A DNA stretch of 45,885 bases. It comes from Micromonospora sonchi (lineage in GTDB: Bacteria > Actinomycetota > Actinomycetes > Mycobacteriales > Micromonosporaceae). The notes under the pieces are model-generated. The model saw only the letters and a list, made by a program, of their open reading frames with translations. It was not told where the DNA came from and made no database searches. The stretch lies in contig NZ_BMNB01000041.1 of assembly GCF_014646235.1 (NCBI RefSeq), positions 1-45,885 on the forward strand, read 5' to 3'. Below, in pieces: positions 8,821 to 16,817 of the stretch. The translations under genes were made by a program, and so were the position numbers. The stretch's first letter is position 1. Each line of letters begins with the position of its first letter.

Positions 8821-9378
8821 ATGCGCAAGACCACGACGATCGCCCTGCTCGCCACCGCCCTTGTCGCCCTCGGCTGCGGCGCCGGAGCCACCGACGAGAT
8901 CGGCAGCACCGCCGGCGACAGCGCGACCAGCGACAGCGCGACCGACGGCGACGGCAAGGGCAAGGAAAAGGCCGCGAAGACGGCGAAGATCGGCGACCCG
9001 GCCCGCGACGGCAAGTTCGAGTTCACCGTCAAGTCGAGCAAGTGCGGCGTGAAGAAGGTCGGCAGCGACCTGCTCGGCGCCAAGGCGCAGGGCCAGTTCT
9101 GCCTGGTCACCGTCAAGGTCAAGAACATCGGCAAGAAGTCGCAGATGTTCGACGGCAGCAGCCAGAAGGCGTACGCGGCCGACGGCACCGAGTACTCCGC
9201 CGACGGCGCGGCGGCCATCTACGCCAACGAGAACGCCGAGACGTTCCTCAACGACATCAACCCCGGCAACCAGGTCACCGGTGTGGTCGTCTTCGACATC
9301 CCCAAGGACGTCAAGCTCACCAAGCTCGAGCTGCACGACTCGCCGTTCTCCGGCGGCGTCACCGTCTCCCTCAACTGA
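8821..9378 (+). CDS. DUF4352-type lipoprotein
   Basis: A 185-residue exported lipoprotein. It starts at an ATG with a strong AGGAGG 7 bases upstream. The signal peptide MRKTTTIALLATALVALGC carries a lipobox (ALGC, Cys19). A Ser/Asp/Lys-rich linker follows (residues 22-58), then a DUF4352/telokin-like beta-sandwich (60-185) recognised by GKFEFTVKSSKCG, a 'FCLVTVKVKNIG' strand and PGNQVTGVVVFDIP. Such domains sit outside the membrane and are usually of unknown ligand; two Cys in the domain (CGVKK and QFCLV) could form a disulfide. It stands alone behind its own promoter, with the small paralogous genes just downstream. Confidence 0.88.
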   Translation: MRKTTTIALLATALVALGCGAGATDEIGSTAGDSATSDSATDGDGKGKEKAAKTAKIGDPARDGKFEFTVKSSKCGVKKVGSDLLGAKAQGQFCLVTVKVKNIGKKSQMFDGSSQKAYAADGTEYSADGAAAIYANENAETFLNDINPGNQVTGVVVFDIPKDVKLTKLELHDSPFSGGVTVSLN

Positions 9379-9448
9379 CCCACCGGAGCCCGAGATAAAC
9401 GAACGAAACCCCCGCCCGGGCGACGAGGACGCCGTCGCGGACCAGGCC

Positions 9449-9652
9449 ATGACCCGCCGGTACGTGCAGACGCGGCTGGCCGAGCTCCCGGCGGGGCCGG
9501 GAGACGCCGACGCCCGGCTGCGCGGACTGCTGGAGATCTACGAGGAACTGAACGCCGACGGCCATCCCGAGCCGTTGACGCTGCTGGCCGGGGTGCTGGG
9601 CATCCCGGCGGAGATCCTGGTCCTGCACCTGCGCGCCGCCGGGCGCCGGTGA
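9449..9652 (+). CDS. Small helical protein, copy 1 of a tandem pair
   Basis: A 67-residue protein of unknown function, MTRRYVQTRLAELPAGP..., ending in LVLHLRAAGRR. It is about 88% identical over its length to the next gene. I placed the start at ATG 9449 because no better start exists in frame, although its ribosome site is weak. The frame is open further upstream toward the lipoprotein stop at 9378, so a non-standard earlier start is possible. The conserved core YEELNADGHPEPLTLLAGVLGIP has a helix-turn-helix feel, but I cannot assign a family. Confidence 0.55.
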   Translation: MTRRYVQTRLAELPAGPGDADARLRGLLEIYEELNADGHPEPLTLLAGVLGIPAEILVLHLRAAGRR

Positions 9653-9788
9653 GCGCGGCACACCCCCGGCCCTTGGCTGCACGGCTCGCTCAAATTTTTT
9701 TCTGACCTTCCCTCCGGATTCTGGTACGAAATCGTCCCTCGCGGCGCTCTTACCAATAGCCGCTATCAACCCAGGAAGGAGGCACCTG

Positions 9789-10046
9789 ATGCAGTCGCAT
9801 CTCATCCCGTGGCGAAGCGGGGAGGTCGTCCCGGACCGGATCGTGACGCGCCGGTACGTGCAGGCGCGGTTGGCCGAGCTGCCGGCGCGGCCAGAGGACG
9901 CCGACACCCGGCTACGCGGCCTGTTGGGGATCTACGAGGACCTGAACGCCGACGGCCATCCGGAGCCGTTGACGCTGCTGGCCGGGGTACTGGGCATCCC
10001 GACGGAGATCCTGGTCGTGCACCTGCGCGCCGCCGGACGCCGGTGA
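9789..10046 (+). CDS. Small helical protein, copy 2 of a tandem pair
   Basis: An 85-residue protein with an excellent ribosome site (AGGAAGGAGG, 7 bases before ATG). After a unique N-terminus (MQSHLIPWRSGEVVPDR) it repeats the preceding gene almost residue for residue: RRYVQARLAELP, YEDLNADGHPEPLTLL, LRAAGRR. The function is unknown. Unlike copy 1 it has its own leader, with an AT-rich run near 9690, so copy 2 is probably the better expressed gene. It converges on the DUF2071 gene. Confidence 0.7.
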   Translation: MQSHLIPWRSGEVVPDRIVTRRYVQARLAELPARPEDADTRLRGLLGIYEDLNADGHPEPLTLLAGVLGIPTEILVVHLRAAGRR

Positions 10047-10081
10047 GCGAGAGCGGCCCCCTCCGTCCGCGTGGCGAGCGG

Positions 10082-10801
10082 CTACCGGTGCCACCTGCCT
10101 ACCCGCACCCGCACGCCGGGCGAGGCGTGGGCGAGAACGTCGCCCCGGGGAGGCGGAAGTCCGCCGACGGCGAGCAGGTTCTCGTCCAGCCGCAACGGTT
10201 CGGCGTGGTGCAGGAGCCAGGGCGGGTGCTCGGCCTCGGCGGCGACGATCTGTCCAGCGAACACCGAGAAAAGCCGATACCGCGCGGTCAGAAAGTGGAC
10301 CAGTGGGTCCACTTCGACCCCGCTCAGGGCGGCGCCGATCCGGACCTCGGCGTCGCAGCGCGCGCCGCGTGGCCCCGGCCAACGACGCCGGGACCGGTAA
10401 TCGAGCCGGTCGCCGTTGGCGTGGACCCGCATCCTCGACCAGAAGTACGGCAGCCCGTACGTGGCCCTGGCGGCGAGCACGGCCGGCAGGCGGGCCGCGT
10501 CCAGGGAGAAGAACCAGATGCCGCTTCGCCCGCGCTGGTCTCGCACGTACGTACGGACGTTGGTCTCGGGAAACTCCGACAGCCACGGCGCGGCGGGCAC
10601 CAGCGGTGGCCGTACGTCCCGCATGAGAAACGGCACCAGGCCGACCCAGGCGGAGCCGTCCCAGGTCTCCACTTCCAGGCCAGGCGGCAGCAGCGCCTGG
10701 ACGGTTTCCGGGCGGTAGCGCCAGTGCAGGAAGGTGAGCGATCTCCATTCCTGGTACATGACTGGCCGGGACACTCGCGGGGGCGGAGGTGGGGTTGTCA
10801 T
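10082..10801 (-). CDS. DUF2071 (YqjF-like) protein
   Basis: A 239-residue protein of the DUF2071 family. Signature stretches are FLHWRYRPETVQALLPPGLEV near the N-terminus, VGLVPFLMRDVRPP, the FPETNVRTYVRDQRGRSGIWFFSLDA block, and ATYGLPYFWSRM. The fold resembles acetoacetate decarboxylase-like domains, and the biochemical role is unknown. The ATG at 10801 has GGAGGGGGGA just upstream, so the start is secure. It converges with the small tandem genes, and its 3' end lies 35 bases from theirs. Confidence 0.85.
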   Translation of the reverse strand: MTTPPPPPRVSRPVMYQEWRSLTFLHWRYRPETVQALLPPGLEVETWDGSAWVGLVPFLMRDVRPPLVPAAPWLSEFPETNVRTYVRDQRGRSGIWFFSLDAARLPAVLAARATYGLPYFWSRMRVHANGDRLDYRSRRRWPGPRGARCDAEVRIGAALSGVEVDPLVHFLTARYRLFSVFAGQIVAAEAEHPPWLLHHAEPLRLDENLLAVGGLPPPRGDVLAHASPGVRVRVGRWHR

Positions 10802-10881
10802 ACTCCTCCCCCCTCCGGGTCAGGGCACCGACATCACCCGCATAATGCCATGCCCCGTGGCCACCCTCGTTCTTCGGTGAC

Positions 10882-12729
10882 TCAGACTTGCCGCGGCGCG
10901 TAAGGGCTTGGGTGTTGCAGCAGGTCGTTGACGGTTATTGCGGCGTTGATGAGGGAGAGGTGGCTGAGGGCCTGGGGGAAGTTGCCGATCTGTTTGCCGG
11001 TGGGAGCGATTTCTTCTGCGTAGAGGCCGAGGTGGCTGCTGAAGGTGAACATCTTTTCGAGGGTGACGCGAGCTTCATCGACGCGCCCGGAGCGGGCGAG
11101 GGCTTCGGCGTACCAGAAAGTGCACATGTTGAAGGTGCCTTCGTCTCCGGGTAGCCCGTCCGGGGTGGCGGTCGGGTCGTAGCGGTAGACGAGGCTGTCG
11201 GAGACCAGGGTCTCGTCGATCGCGCGAAGCGTGGACAGCCACAGCGGGTCATAGGGCGCCACGAAGCCGACGGCCGGCAGGATGAGCAGCGCGGCGTCGA
11301 GGTGCTCCTCGCCATAGCTCTGGACGAAGGAACGCCGGCCGCGGTGGTAGCCGCGCTCCATGACCTGGTTGTAGATGGCGTTCCGCTGCTGGATCCACCA
11401 GGCGGTGTCGCCTGGGCGGCCGGTCTCCGCGGCGAGACGGACGGCCCTGTCGAGAGCAACCCAGGACATGACGCGGCTGAAGGTGTAGTCGCGGGGATGG
11501 CTGCGGCTTTCCCAGATGCCCGCGTCGGGCTGGTCCCAGTTGCGGCACAGCCAGTCGACGACTTTGACGGTGCTCTCCCAGGTCTGGTGAAAGGTGCGGA
11601 TGCCGTAATCACCGGCAAGGTGCATCGCGTACAGCGCCTCGCCTTGAATGTCCAGCTGCGACTGCTCGGCCGCGCCGTTGCCGATGCGCACGGGAGCGGA
11701 ACCCCGGTAGCCCTCAAAGTGGTCGAGAACCTCTTCGGGAAGGTCGGATGAGCCGTCGACGCGGTACATGATCTTCAACGGGACGCTGTTCTCGCCCGCC
11801 TCGCAGATGCGGGCGGCGATCCAGTCCATGTACCGGTCGGCCTCCTCGGTGAAGCCGAGCCCCAGCAGAGCGTGTACCGAGAAGGCCCCGTCGCGGATCC
11901 AGGCGAAGCGGTAGTCCCAGTTCCTGGTGCCACCGACCGACTCGGGGAGGCTGGCGGTCGGAGCGGCGATCAGGGCGCCGGTCGGCGCGTACGTCATGAG
12001 TTTGAGGGTGATCGCCGAGCGTTCGACCATCTCCCGCCACCGCCCCCGGTATTTGGAGCGGCCGATCCAGCGGCGCCAGTAGTCGAGGGTCTGCTCGAAC
12101 AATGCCTGGACCTCGTCGATGTCGTACACCCGAGGGCCTTGGGTTGGGCCCGTCTCCAGGACCATCCCGCCCTTGTCGCCCTCGTGCAGGGTGGTGTACG
12201 CGACCAGGTCGCCGTCCTCCTCACGGATATCCTGCTGCTGGATCCGCCGCTTCCGGTAGACCGGATGGATGGTGAGTGCCATGGTGGGGCTGCGGAAGAC
12301 GGCACCGTCGGGATACCGCTCCAGCTCGTGGCGGTCGCGGCCGTAGTTGAATCGGGGCCGGCATTCCAACCGGAACGGCATACTGCCCCGGACCACGTTG
12401 ATGATTCGCACCAGGCGGTGCTGATCGGTTGCCTGGTCGCCAGCGATCGGCATGAAGTCGATGATCTCCGCGACACCGTCGGGGCTGATGAACCGAGTGA
12501 TCAGGATCGGTGTGTCGGGCAGGTAGAGCTGCTTTCTCTGGTAGTCGATGCCGTCGGGCGAGATGCGGAGGTACCCGCCCCGCTGCCGGTCCAACAGCGC
12601 GGCGAAGATGCTGGGCGAATCAAAACGCGGCGCGCAGAACCAGTCCACCATGCCGTCGCGAGTGACCAGGGCGGCGGTCTGAAGATCGCCAATAAGCCCA
12701 TGGTCCTCGATATCCGGATACTCCTGCAC
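10882..12729 (-). CDS. Glycoside hydrolase family 15 protein (glucoamylase/trehalase-like)
   Basis: A 615-residue cytoplasmic GH15 enzyme without a signal peptide. Residues 1-230 form the beta-sandwich domain (DIEDHGLIGDLQTAALV, FDSPSIFAALLD). The (alpha/alpha)6 barrel follows, with RNWDYRFAWIRDGAFS (about 270-284), GNGAAEQSQLDIQGE and the late FNMCTFWYAEALAR motif that carries a catalytic carboxylate in the family. Close relatives in mycobacteria hydrolyse trehalose; others act on malto-oligosaccharides, so the substrate is open. The start is GTG with GTGGGGGG upstream. It is transcribed away from the sugar-dehydrogenase operon across 314 bases that also hold a palindromic operator. Confidence 0.9.
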   Translation of the reverse strand: MQEYPDIEDHGLIGDLQTAALVTRDGMVDWFCAPRFDSPSIFAALLDRQRGGYLRISPDGIDYQRKQLYLPDTPILITRFISPDGVAEIIDFMPIAGDQATDQHRLVRIINVVRGSMPFRLECRPRFNYGRDRHELERYPDGAVFRSPTMALTIHPVYRKRRIQQQDIREEDGDLVAYTTLHEGDKGGMVLETGPTQGPRVYDIDEVQALFEQTLDYWRRWIGRSKYRGRWREMVERSAITLKLMTYAPTGALIAAPTASLPESVGGTRNWDYRFAWIRDGAFSVHALLGLGFTEEADRYMDWIAARICEAGENSVPLKIMYRVDGSSDLPEEVLDHFEGYRGSAPVRIGNGAAEQSQLDIQGEALYAMHLAGDYGIRTFHQTWESTVKVVDWLCRNWDQPDAGIWESRSHPRDYTFSRVMSWVALDRAVRLAAETGRPGDTAWWIQQRNAIYNQVMERGYHRGRRSFVQSYGEEHLDAALLILPAVGFVAPYDPLWLSTLRAIDETLVSDSLVYRYDPTATPDGLPGDEGTFNMCTFWYAEALARSGRVDEARVTLEKMFTFSSHLGLYAEEIAPTGKQIGNFPQALSHLSLINAAITVNDLLQHPSPYAPRQV

Positions 12730-12880
12730 GCTGGCCCCCCACGTCGCCTGCCGCCCGCTTGGAGGTTAGGCCGGGATGAGACACGGGCGCGGGGTTTGCG
12801 AAGAGTTCACCCTCAGGAGGTGCTCCGACTCGCCGCGGCCTGCCGTCGGGGCGGCGAGGGCCGCGGCGAGGCGGTGAGCT

Positions 12881-12928
12881 GGCTTTCGCTACCTCGGCGG
12901 AAAGTTTCAGCCAGCCGAGCCGAAAGCC
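12881..12928. promoter_or_regulatory. Nested palindromic operator (LacI-family-like)
   Basis: Three palindromes share one centre near 12904. The outer arms are GGCTTTCG (12881-12888) and CGAAAGCC (12921-12928), the middle arms CTCGGC (12893-12898) and GCCGAG (12914-12919), and the core is GAAAGTTTC (12900-12908). A CGAAANTTTCG-type core is typical of LacI-family sugar regulators of actinobacteria. A weak -35/-10 pair (TAGACA 12930-12935, TAGCTT 12954-12959) follows directly, so a bound repressor would control the dehydrogenase operon. The rest of the 12730-13043 gap shows no gene. Confidence 0.5.
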
Positions 12929-13043
12929 ATAGACACATCGGCATACGCTTTGTTAGCTTCAGCCCGATCACCCCACGAAGGAGGACCCCGACCGTAACCG
13001 TCCCCGACCTGCCCCGACCAGTCCTCAGTAGCAGGAGAGGCAG

Positions 13044-15176
13044 TTGAAGAGACGACTCGCGCTCGCCGTGGCGGGCCTGACGACCATCGCGCTCGTCGCC
13101 CCGCCCGCCACCTCGATGGCCGCGCCCGCCAACCCGACGGCCGCCGCAGCCCCGACCAGCCCTCCCCCCGAAGCGAACTTCCAGAAGGTCACCCTCAACG
13201 ACCGTCCGGGCGAACCGATGGACCTCGCCGTGCTGCCCGACCGGCGGGTGCTGCACGTGACCCGCGCCGGTGACGTCTGGTTGCACGACCCCGCCACCGG
13301 CCGCAACACCATCGCCGGCACGCTCGACGTGTACCAGCACGACGAGGAGGGCCTGCAGAACGTCGCGATCGACCCCGGCTTCGGCAAGGGCGGGAACAAC
13401 TGGGTCTACCTGTACTACTCGCCGCCGATGAACACCCCGGTCGATGATCCGTCCACCCCGGACGTCAACGAGGGCGACGCGCCGGCCTGGGGCACCGAGG
13501 CGGACTTCGCGCCCTTCCGCGGGGTGATCCGGCTGTCCCGGTTCCGCCTCGTCAAGGACAAGCTGGATCTGCGCACCGAGCAGCAGATCATCGACGTGCC
13601 GGTCGACCGGGGCATCTGCTGCCACGTCGGCGGCGACATCGTCTTCGACGCCAAGGGCAACCTGTACCTCTCCACCGGCGACGACACCAACCCGTTCGAG
13701 TCCGGCGGCTACGCCCCCATCGACGAGCGCCAAGGCCGCAACCCGGCGTACGACGCGCAGCGCAGCTCGGCCAACACCAACGACCTGCGCGGCAAGATCC
13801 TGCGGATCAAGGTGGGGGCCAAGGGCGGCTACAGCATCCCGAGCGGCAACCTGTTCAAGAAGGGGACGAAGAACACCCGCCCGGAGATCTACCTGATGGG
13901 CGTACGCAACCCGTTCCGGATCGAAGTCAACCGCAAGACCAATGAGCTGTACGTCGGTGACTACTCACCGGACGCGGGCCAGCCCGACCCGCAGCGCGGC
14001 CCGGCCGGGCAGGGCAAGTGGTTCGTCGCCCGCCAGCCCGGCAACCACGGCTGGCCGTACTGCGTCACCCCGGATCAGCCGTACGTCGACTACGACTTCG
14101 CCACCGGGCAGTCCGGGAAGAAGTTCAACTGCGCCGCGCCCGTGAACGATTCGCCGCACAACACCGGGCTGCGCAAGCTGCCCGCCGTGCAGCAGCCGGA
14201 GGTCTGGTACGGCTACGGCCCCTCCGCGCAGTTCCCGGAGGTGGGCACCGGCGGCATCGGCCCGATGGCCGGCCCGGCGTACCACTTCGACCGGGCCACC
14301 ACCCTGGGCCGTAACCCGGTGGGGTGGCCGGCGCACTACGACGGCAAGCCGCTGTTCTACGAGTGGACCCGCGACTACGTCAAGGCCTTCCAGCTGGACA
14401 AGCAGGGCAAGGTGAGCCGGATCGAGTCGGTGCTCCCCTCGGTCGTCTTCGACAACCCGATGGACCTGGAGTTCGGCCCGGACGGCGCACTCTACGTGCT
14501 CGAGTACGGCGACGGCTTCTTCAGCGAGAACCCGGAGGCGCAGCTGGCCCGGATCGACCACATCGGCTGGGACGGCAACCACAGCCCCGTGCCCCAGGTC
14601 TCGGCCACGGTGACCAACGGGCTCGCGCCGCTGACCGTCAAGTTCTCCAGCGCCGGCACCACCGACCCGGACGGTGACCGCCTCCGGTACGAGTGGTACC
14701 TCGACGACGACAACCGGGTCGACTCGCGGGCGGCGAACCCGACCTTCACGTACCGCAAGAACGGCATCTACGAGGCGACGCTCAAGGTCACCGACCAACG
14801 GGGACGGTCGGCCTCGGTGTCGGTGCGGGTCGTGGTCGGCAACGCCGCGCCGGTGGTCGAACTGGTCGCGCCGGTGGCCGGTCAGCCGTTCCGCTTCGGC
14901 GACACCGTCCGGTACGAGGTTCAGGTCACCGACGACCAGCCGGTGGACTGCGCCCGGGTCAGCCTGACCTACATCCTCGGCCACGACGACCACGGCCACC
15001 CGCAGACCACCGCCAACGGCTGCACCGGCTCGATCCTCACCACCGTGCCGTCCGGTCACGACCCGGCGACCGACAACCTGTTCGCCGTGTTCGTCGCGTC
15101 CTACACCGACCCCGGTGGCGACGGCCTGCCCGCCCTGACCGGGACGGACGAGGTCGTGCTCGTGCCGAGCCGGTAG
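13044..15176 (+). CDS. Secreted PQQ-dependent sugar dehydrogenase with PKD domain
   Basis: A 710-residue exported protein. The TTG start is preceded by AGGAGAGG and gives a clean Sec signal (MKRRLALAVAGLTTIALVAPP, cleavage near AAPA, residue 27). Residues 45-500 form a six-blade quinoprotein glucose-dehydrogenase-like propeller (MDLAVLPDRRVLHVTRAG, HDEEGLQNVAIDPGF, VGGDIVFDAKGNLYLSTGDDTNPF, DLRGKILRI, YLMGVRNPFR, DLEFGPDGALYVLEYGDG). A PKD domain follows (about 515-600, DPDGDRLRYEWYLDDD), then a final beta-domain. It is expected to oxidise sugars outside the cell with PQQ. The isomerase follows after 19 bases, so the two are co-transcribed. Confidence 0.9.
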   Translation: MKRRLALAVAGLTTIALVAPPATSMAAPANPTAAAAPTSPPPEANFQKVTLNDRPGEPMDLAVLPDRRVLHVTRAGDVWLHDPATGRNTIAGTLDVYQHDEEGLQNVAIDPGFGKGGNNWVYLYYSPPMNTPVDDPSTPDVNEGDAPAWGTEADFAPFRGVIRLSRFRLVKDKLDLRTEQQIIDVPVDRGICCHVGGDIVFDAKGNLYLSTGDDTNPFESGGYAPIDERQGRNPAYDAQRSSANTNDLRGKILRIKVGAKGGYSIPSGNLFKKGTKNTRPEIYLMGVRNPFRIEVNRKTNELYVGDYSPDAGQPDPQRGPAGQGKWFVARQPGNHGWPYCVTPDQPYVDYDFATGQSGKKFNCAAPVNDSPHNTGLRKLPAVQQPEVWYGYGPSAQFPEVGTGGIGPMAGPAYHFDRATTLGRNPVGWPAHYDGKPLFYEWTRDYVKAFQLDKQGKVSRIESVLPSVVFDNPMDLEFGPDGALYVLEYGDGFFSENPEAQLARIDHIGWDGNHSPVPQVSATVTNGLAPLTVKFSSAGTTDPDGDRLRYEWYLDDDNRVDSRAANPTFTYRKNGIYEATLKVTDQRGRSASVSVRVVVGNAAPVVELVAPVAGQPFRFGDTVRYEVQVTDDQPVDCARVSLTYILGHDDHGHPQTTANGCTGSILTTVPSGHDPATDNLFAVFVASYTDPGGDGLPALTGTDEVVLVPSR

Positions 15177-15195
15177 ACCCAGGAGAGGAGTCATC

Positions 15196-16176
15196 ATGTG
15201 TTACGGCTACGACGGGATGGCCGCGTTACGGCGGTCCGTCGCCGATCGGCGGGGTCTGCTGCGCGGTTCGCTGGCGGTTGCCGCCGGCGTCGGGCTCGCC
15301 TCGTCGGGGATCGGCGCGAGCGCCGCGGTGGCCGGCGGCCACCGGCACGGCCACGGCCACGATCACGGCCACCAGCACACCGGCCGGCGGCGAGTTCCCC
15401 CGGGGCTGGTCAGCATCCAGCTCTGGACGGTCCGCGACGCGCTGAACGGCGAGCCAGGGTACGACGCCACGCTGCGGCACCTCGCCCGGATCGGCTACCC
15501 GAAGGTGGAGCTGGCGCTGGGCTATTTCGGGCGCAGCGCCGCTCAGCTGCGCCGCTTCCTGGACGGCATCGGCATCAAGGCCAGTTCCAGCCACGACGGG
15601 ATCAGCGACACCCCCGCCGCGCTGCGCGAGAAGATCAAGAACGCGGTGACGCTGGGCCAGAAGTTCATGGTGGTGCCGTACCTGTACTCGGAGAACGCCG
15701 ACGACTGGAAGCGCTGGGCGGAGCAGATGAACACCGAGGCCGCCGCGGCGGCCCGGACCGGTCTGCGCTACGGCTACCACAACCACGCCCACGAATTCAC
15801 GATCGACCTGGGGCGTGGCCAGCGCCCCTGGGACGTCCTGACCAGGGAACTCGATCCCAAGCTGGTCCACCTGGAGATCGACATCTACTGGGCGGTGACC
15901 GGCGGCATCCAATCCGGTGACGGTGTGGCCGACCCCGAGGGCTTCACCCTGGACGTCATCCGCCGCGCGCCGCAGCGGACCCTTCAGTACCACGTGAAGG
16001 ACCGGCACGCGGCCGACGGCGACATGGCCGACCTGGGTACCGGCATGATCGATTTCGGCCGGATCTTCCGGAAGCACTCGGTGCTGGAGTACATCGTCGA
16101 GAACGACACCCCCGACGTGACGCCCCAGCGCACGGCCGAGGTCGGCTACCGCTACCTGCACAAGCTGCGGTACTGA
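15196..16176 (+). CDS. Tat-type exported sugar phosphate isomerase/epimerase-like protein
   Basis: A 326-residue TIM-barrel protein of the xylose-isomerase-like family (AP endonuclease 2 fold). AGGAGAGGAG precedes the ATG. The N-terminus has a Tat-like signal with twin Arg (DRRGLLRGSLAVAAG), then a very His-rich segment (HRHGHGHDHGHQH, about residues 50-62) at the mature end. Barrel motifs include VSIQLWTVRDAL, the GYHNHAHEF active-site strand, HLEIDIYW and QYHVKDR; the metal-binding carboxylates and His look intact. Paired with a PQQ dehydrogenase it likely acts on an extracytoplasmic sugar, but the substrate is unknown. Its 3' end is repeated at 28959-29104. Confidence 0.87.
   Translation: MCYGYDGMAALRRSVADRRGLLRGSLAVAAGVGLASSGIGASAAVAGGHRHGHGHDHGHQHTGRRRVPPGLVSIQLWTVRDALNGEPGYDATLRHLARIGYPKVELALGYFGRSAAQLRRFLDGIGIKASSSHDGISDTPAALREKIKNAVTLGQKFMVVPYLYSENADDWKRWAEQMNTEAAAAARTGLRYGYHNHAHEFTIDLGRGQRPWDVLTRELDPKLVHLEIDIYWAVTGGIQSGDGVADPEGFTLDVIRRAPQRTLQYHVKDRHAADGDMADLGTGMIDFGRIFRKHSVLEYIVENDTPDVTPQRTAEVGYRYLHKLRY
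16115..16176 (+). repeat. Left copy of 62-base direct repeat flanking the island
   Basis: The last 62 bases of the intact isomerase gene, from ACGTGACG to its TGA, recur at 29043-29104 in the same orientation with one visible mismatch. Between the copies lies the 12.8-kb cyclase/kinase island. Confidence 0.85.
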
Positions 16177-16185
16177 TCCGCCAGC

Positions 16186-16232
16186 GGCGGGACGCTGAGG
16201 TCGGCCACGGGAGCCGACCCCAGCGCCCCGCC
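16186..16232 (+). terminator. Probable terminator after the isomerase gene
   Basis: A long imperfect hairpin starts 10 bases after the stop: outer stem GGCGGG (16186-16191) with CCCGCC (16227-16232), inner stem GTCGGC (16200-16205) with GCCGAC (16213-16218), and a CGCTG/CAGCG segment between. There is no T-run, as is common in actinobacteria. Confidence 0.6.
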
Positions 16233-16298
16233 TTCATTGCGAGTCGCCGATGGTCCGGGTGTCTGCCAGATGGCCTGTCGTCTTCTGCGCAGTCTGGC

Positions 16299-16304
16299 TA
16301 GCGT
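16299..16304 (+). promoter_or_regulatory. -10 box TAGCGT of a likely leaderless promoter
   Basis: TAGCGT (TANNNT consensus) lies exactly 6 bases before the ATG of the PycTM gene, and there is no Shine-Dalgarno. This is the usual geometry of actinobacterial leaderless transcripts that start at the A of ATG. The same hexamer and spacing occur at 43875. No strong -35 is visible. Confidence 0.5.
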
Positions 16305-16310
16305 CCACTC

Positions 16311-16817
16311 ATGCCGATTGATGACTCCTGGAAGCAGCTCGCCCAGATCAACGAGATGGTGCGGTACGCGGACGCGAAGGCGGGTCTGATTCTCACGCTC
16401 AACGGCCTGTTGATCGGCCTCATCGCCGTCCGGGTGCAAAGCGAGGGTTTCCTCAGCGAGCATCCGGTACCCGCCGCCACCCTCATTCTCGCGGTGGGCT
16501 TTCTGGCCCTCAGCGTGGGCTTCGACCTCGCAGCCGTGATGCCCAGACTGGTCATCGCAAACGGGCAGCACACCTCGCTGCTGCACTTCGAACACGTCGG
16601 CAGCCGCTTCACACGTCAGCAGGACGAGTACGTCGCGGAGCTCACCGCAGTGCTGCGCGACACCGACCGGCTGAACCAAGAGCTGGGTGCGCAGGTGTGG
16701 GCGAACAGCATGGTGGCTCGGCGCAAGTATGCCTGCGTGCGCTGGAGCCTGTGGTTTCTCGCCGGAGCACTGGTCGCGACGCTGCTGGCTGCGATGGCTG
16801 CCGTACTCGGCGGGTGA
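16311..16817 (+). CDS. Pycsar-type membrane effector (PycTM family)
   Basis: A 168-residue protein. The N-terminal WKQLAQINEMVRYADAKAGLIL carries the ADAKAG signature of the PycTM/Pycsar effector family. Three membrane segments are visible (about 24-42, 56-76, 143-166), with a charged, coiled loop between the second and third (about 95-135). Known PycTM effectors are triggered by cyclic pyrimidine nucleotides and damage the inner membrane. Here the nearest cyclase is 10 kb away, at the head of the facing operon. The gene is instead coupled to a kinase by a GTGA overlap at 16814-16817. Its role as the killing arm of the system is inferred from family and context. No separate nucleotide-binding domain is evident. 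Confidence 0.8.
   Translation: MPIDDSWKQLAQINEMVRYADAKAGLILTLNGLLIGLIAVRVQSEGFLSEHPVPAATLILAVGFLALSVGFDLAAVMPRLVIANGQHTSLLHFEHVGSRFTRQQDEYVAELTAVLRDTDRLNQELGAQVWANSMVARRKYACVRWSLWFLAGALVATLLAAMAAVLGG

Larger units (their letters stand above)
9449..10046 (+). repeat. Tandem gene duplication of about 0.2 kb units
   Basis: Bases 9449-9655 and about 9837-10049 are near-identical direct repeats covering the conserved part of the two small genes. The 136 bases between them (9653-9788) are AT-richer than the surroundings and not repeated. This looks like a fairly recent local duplication. Confidence 0.75.
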
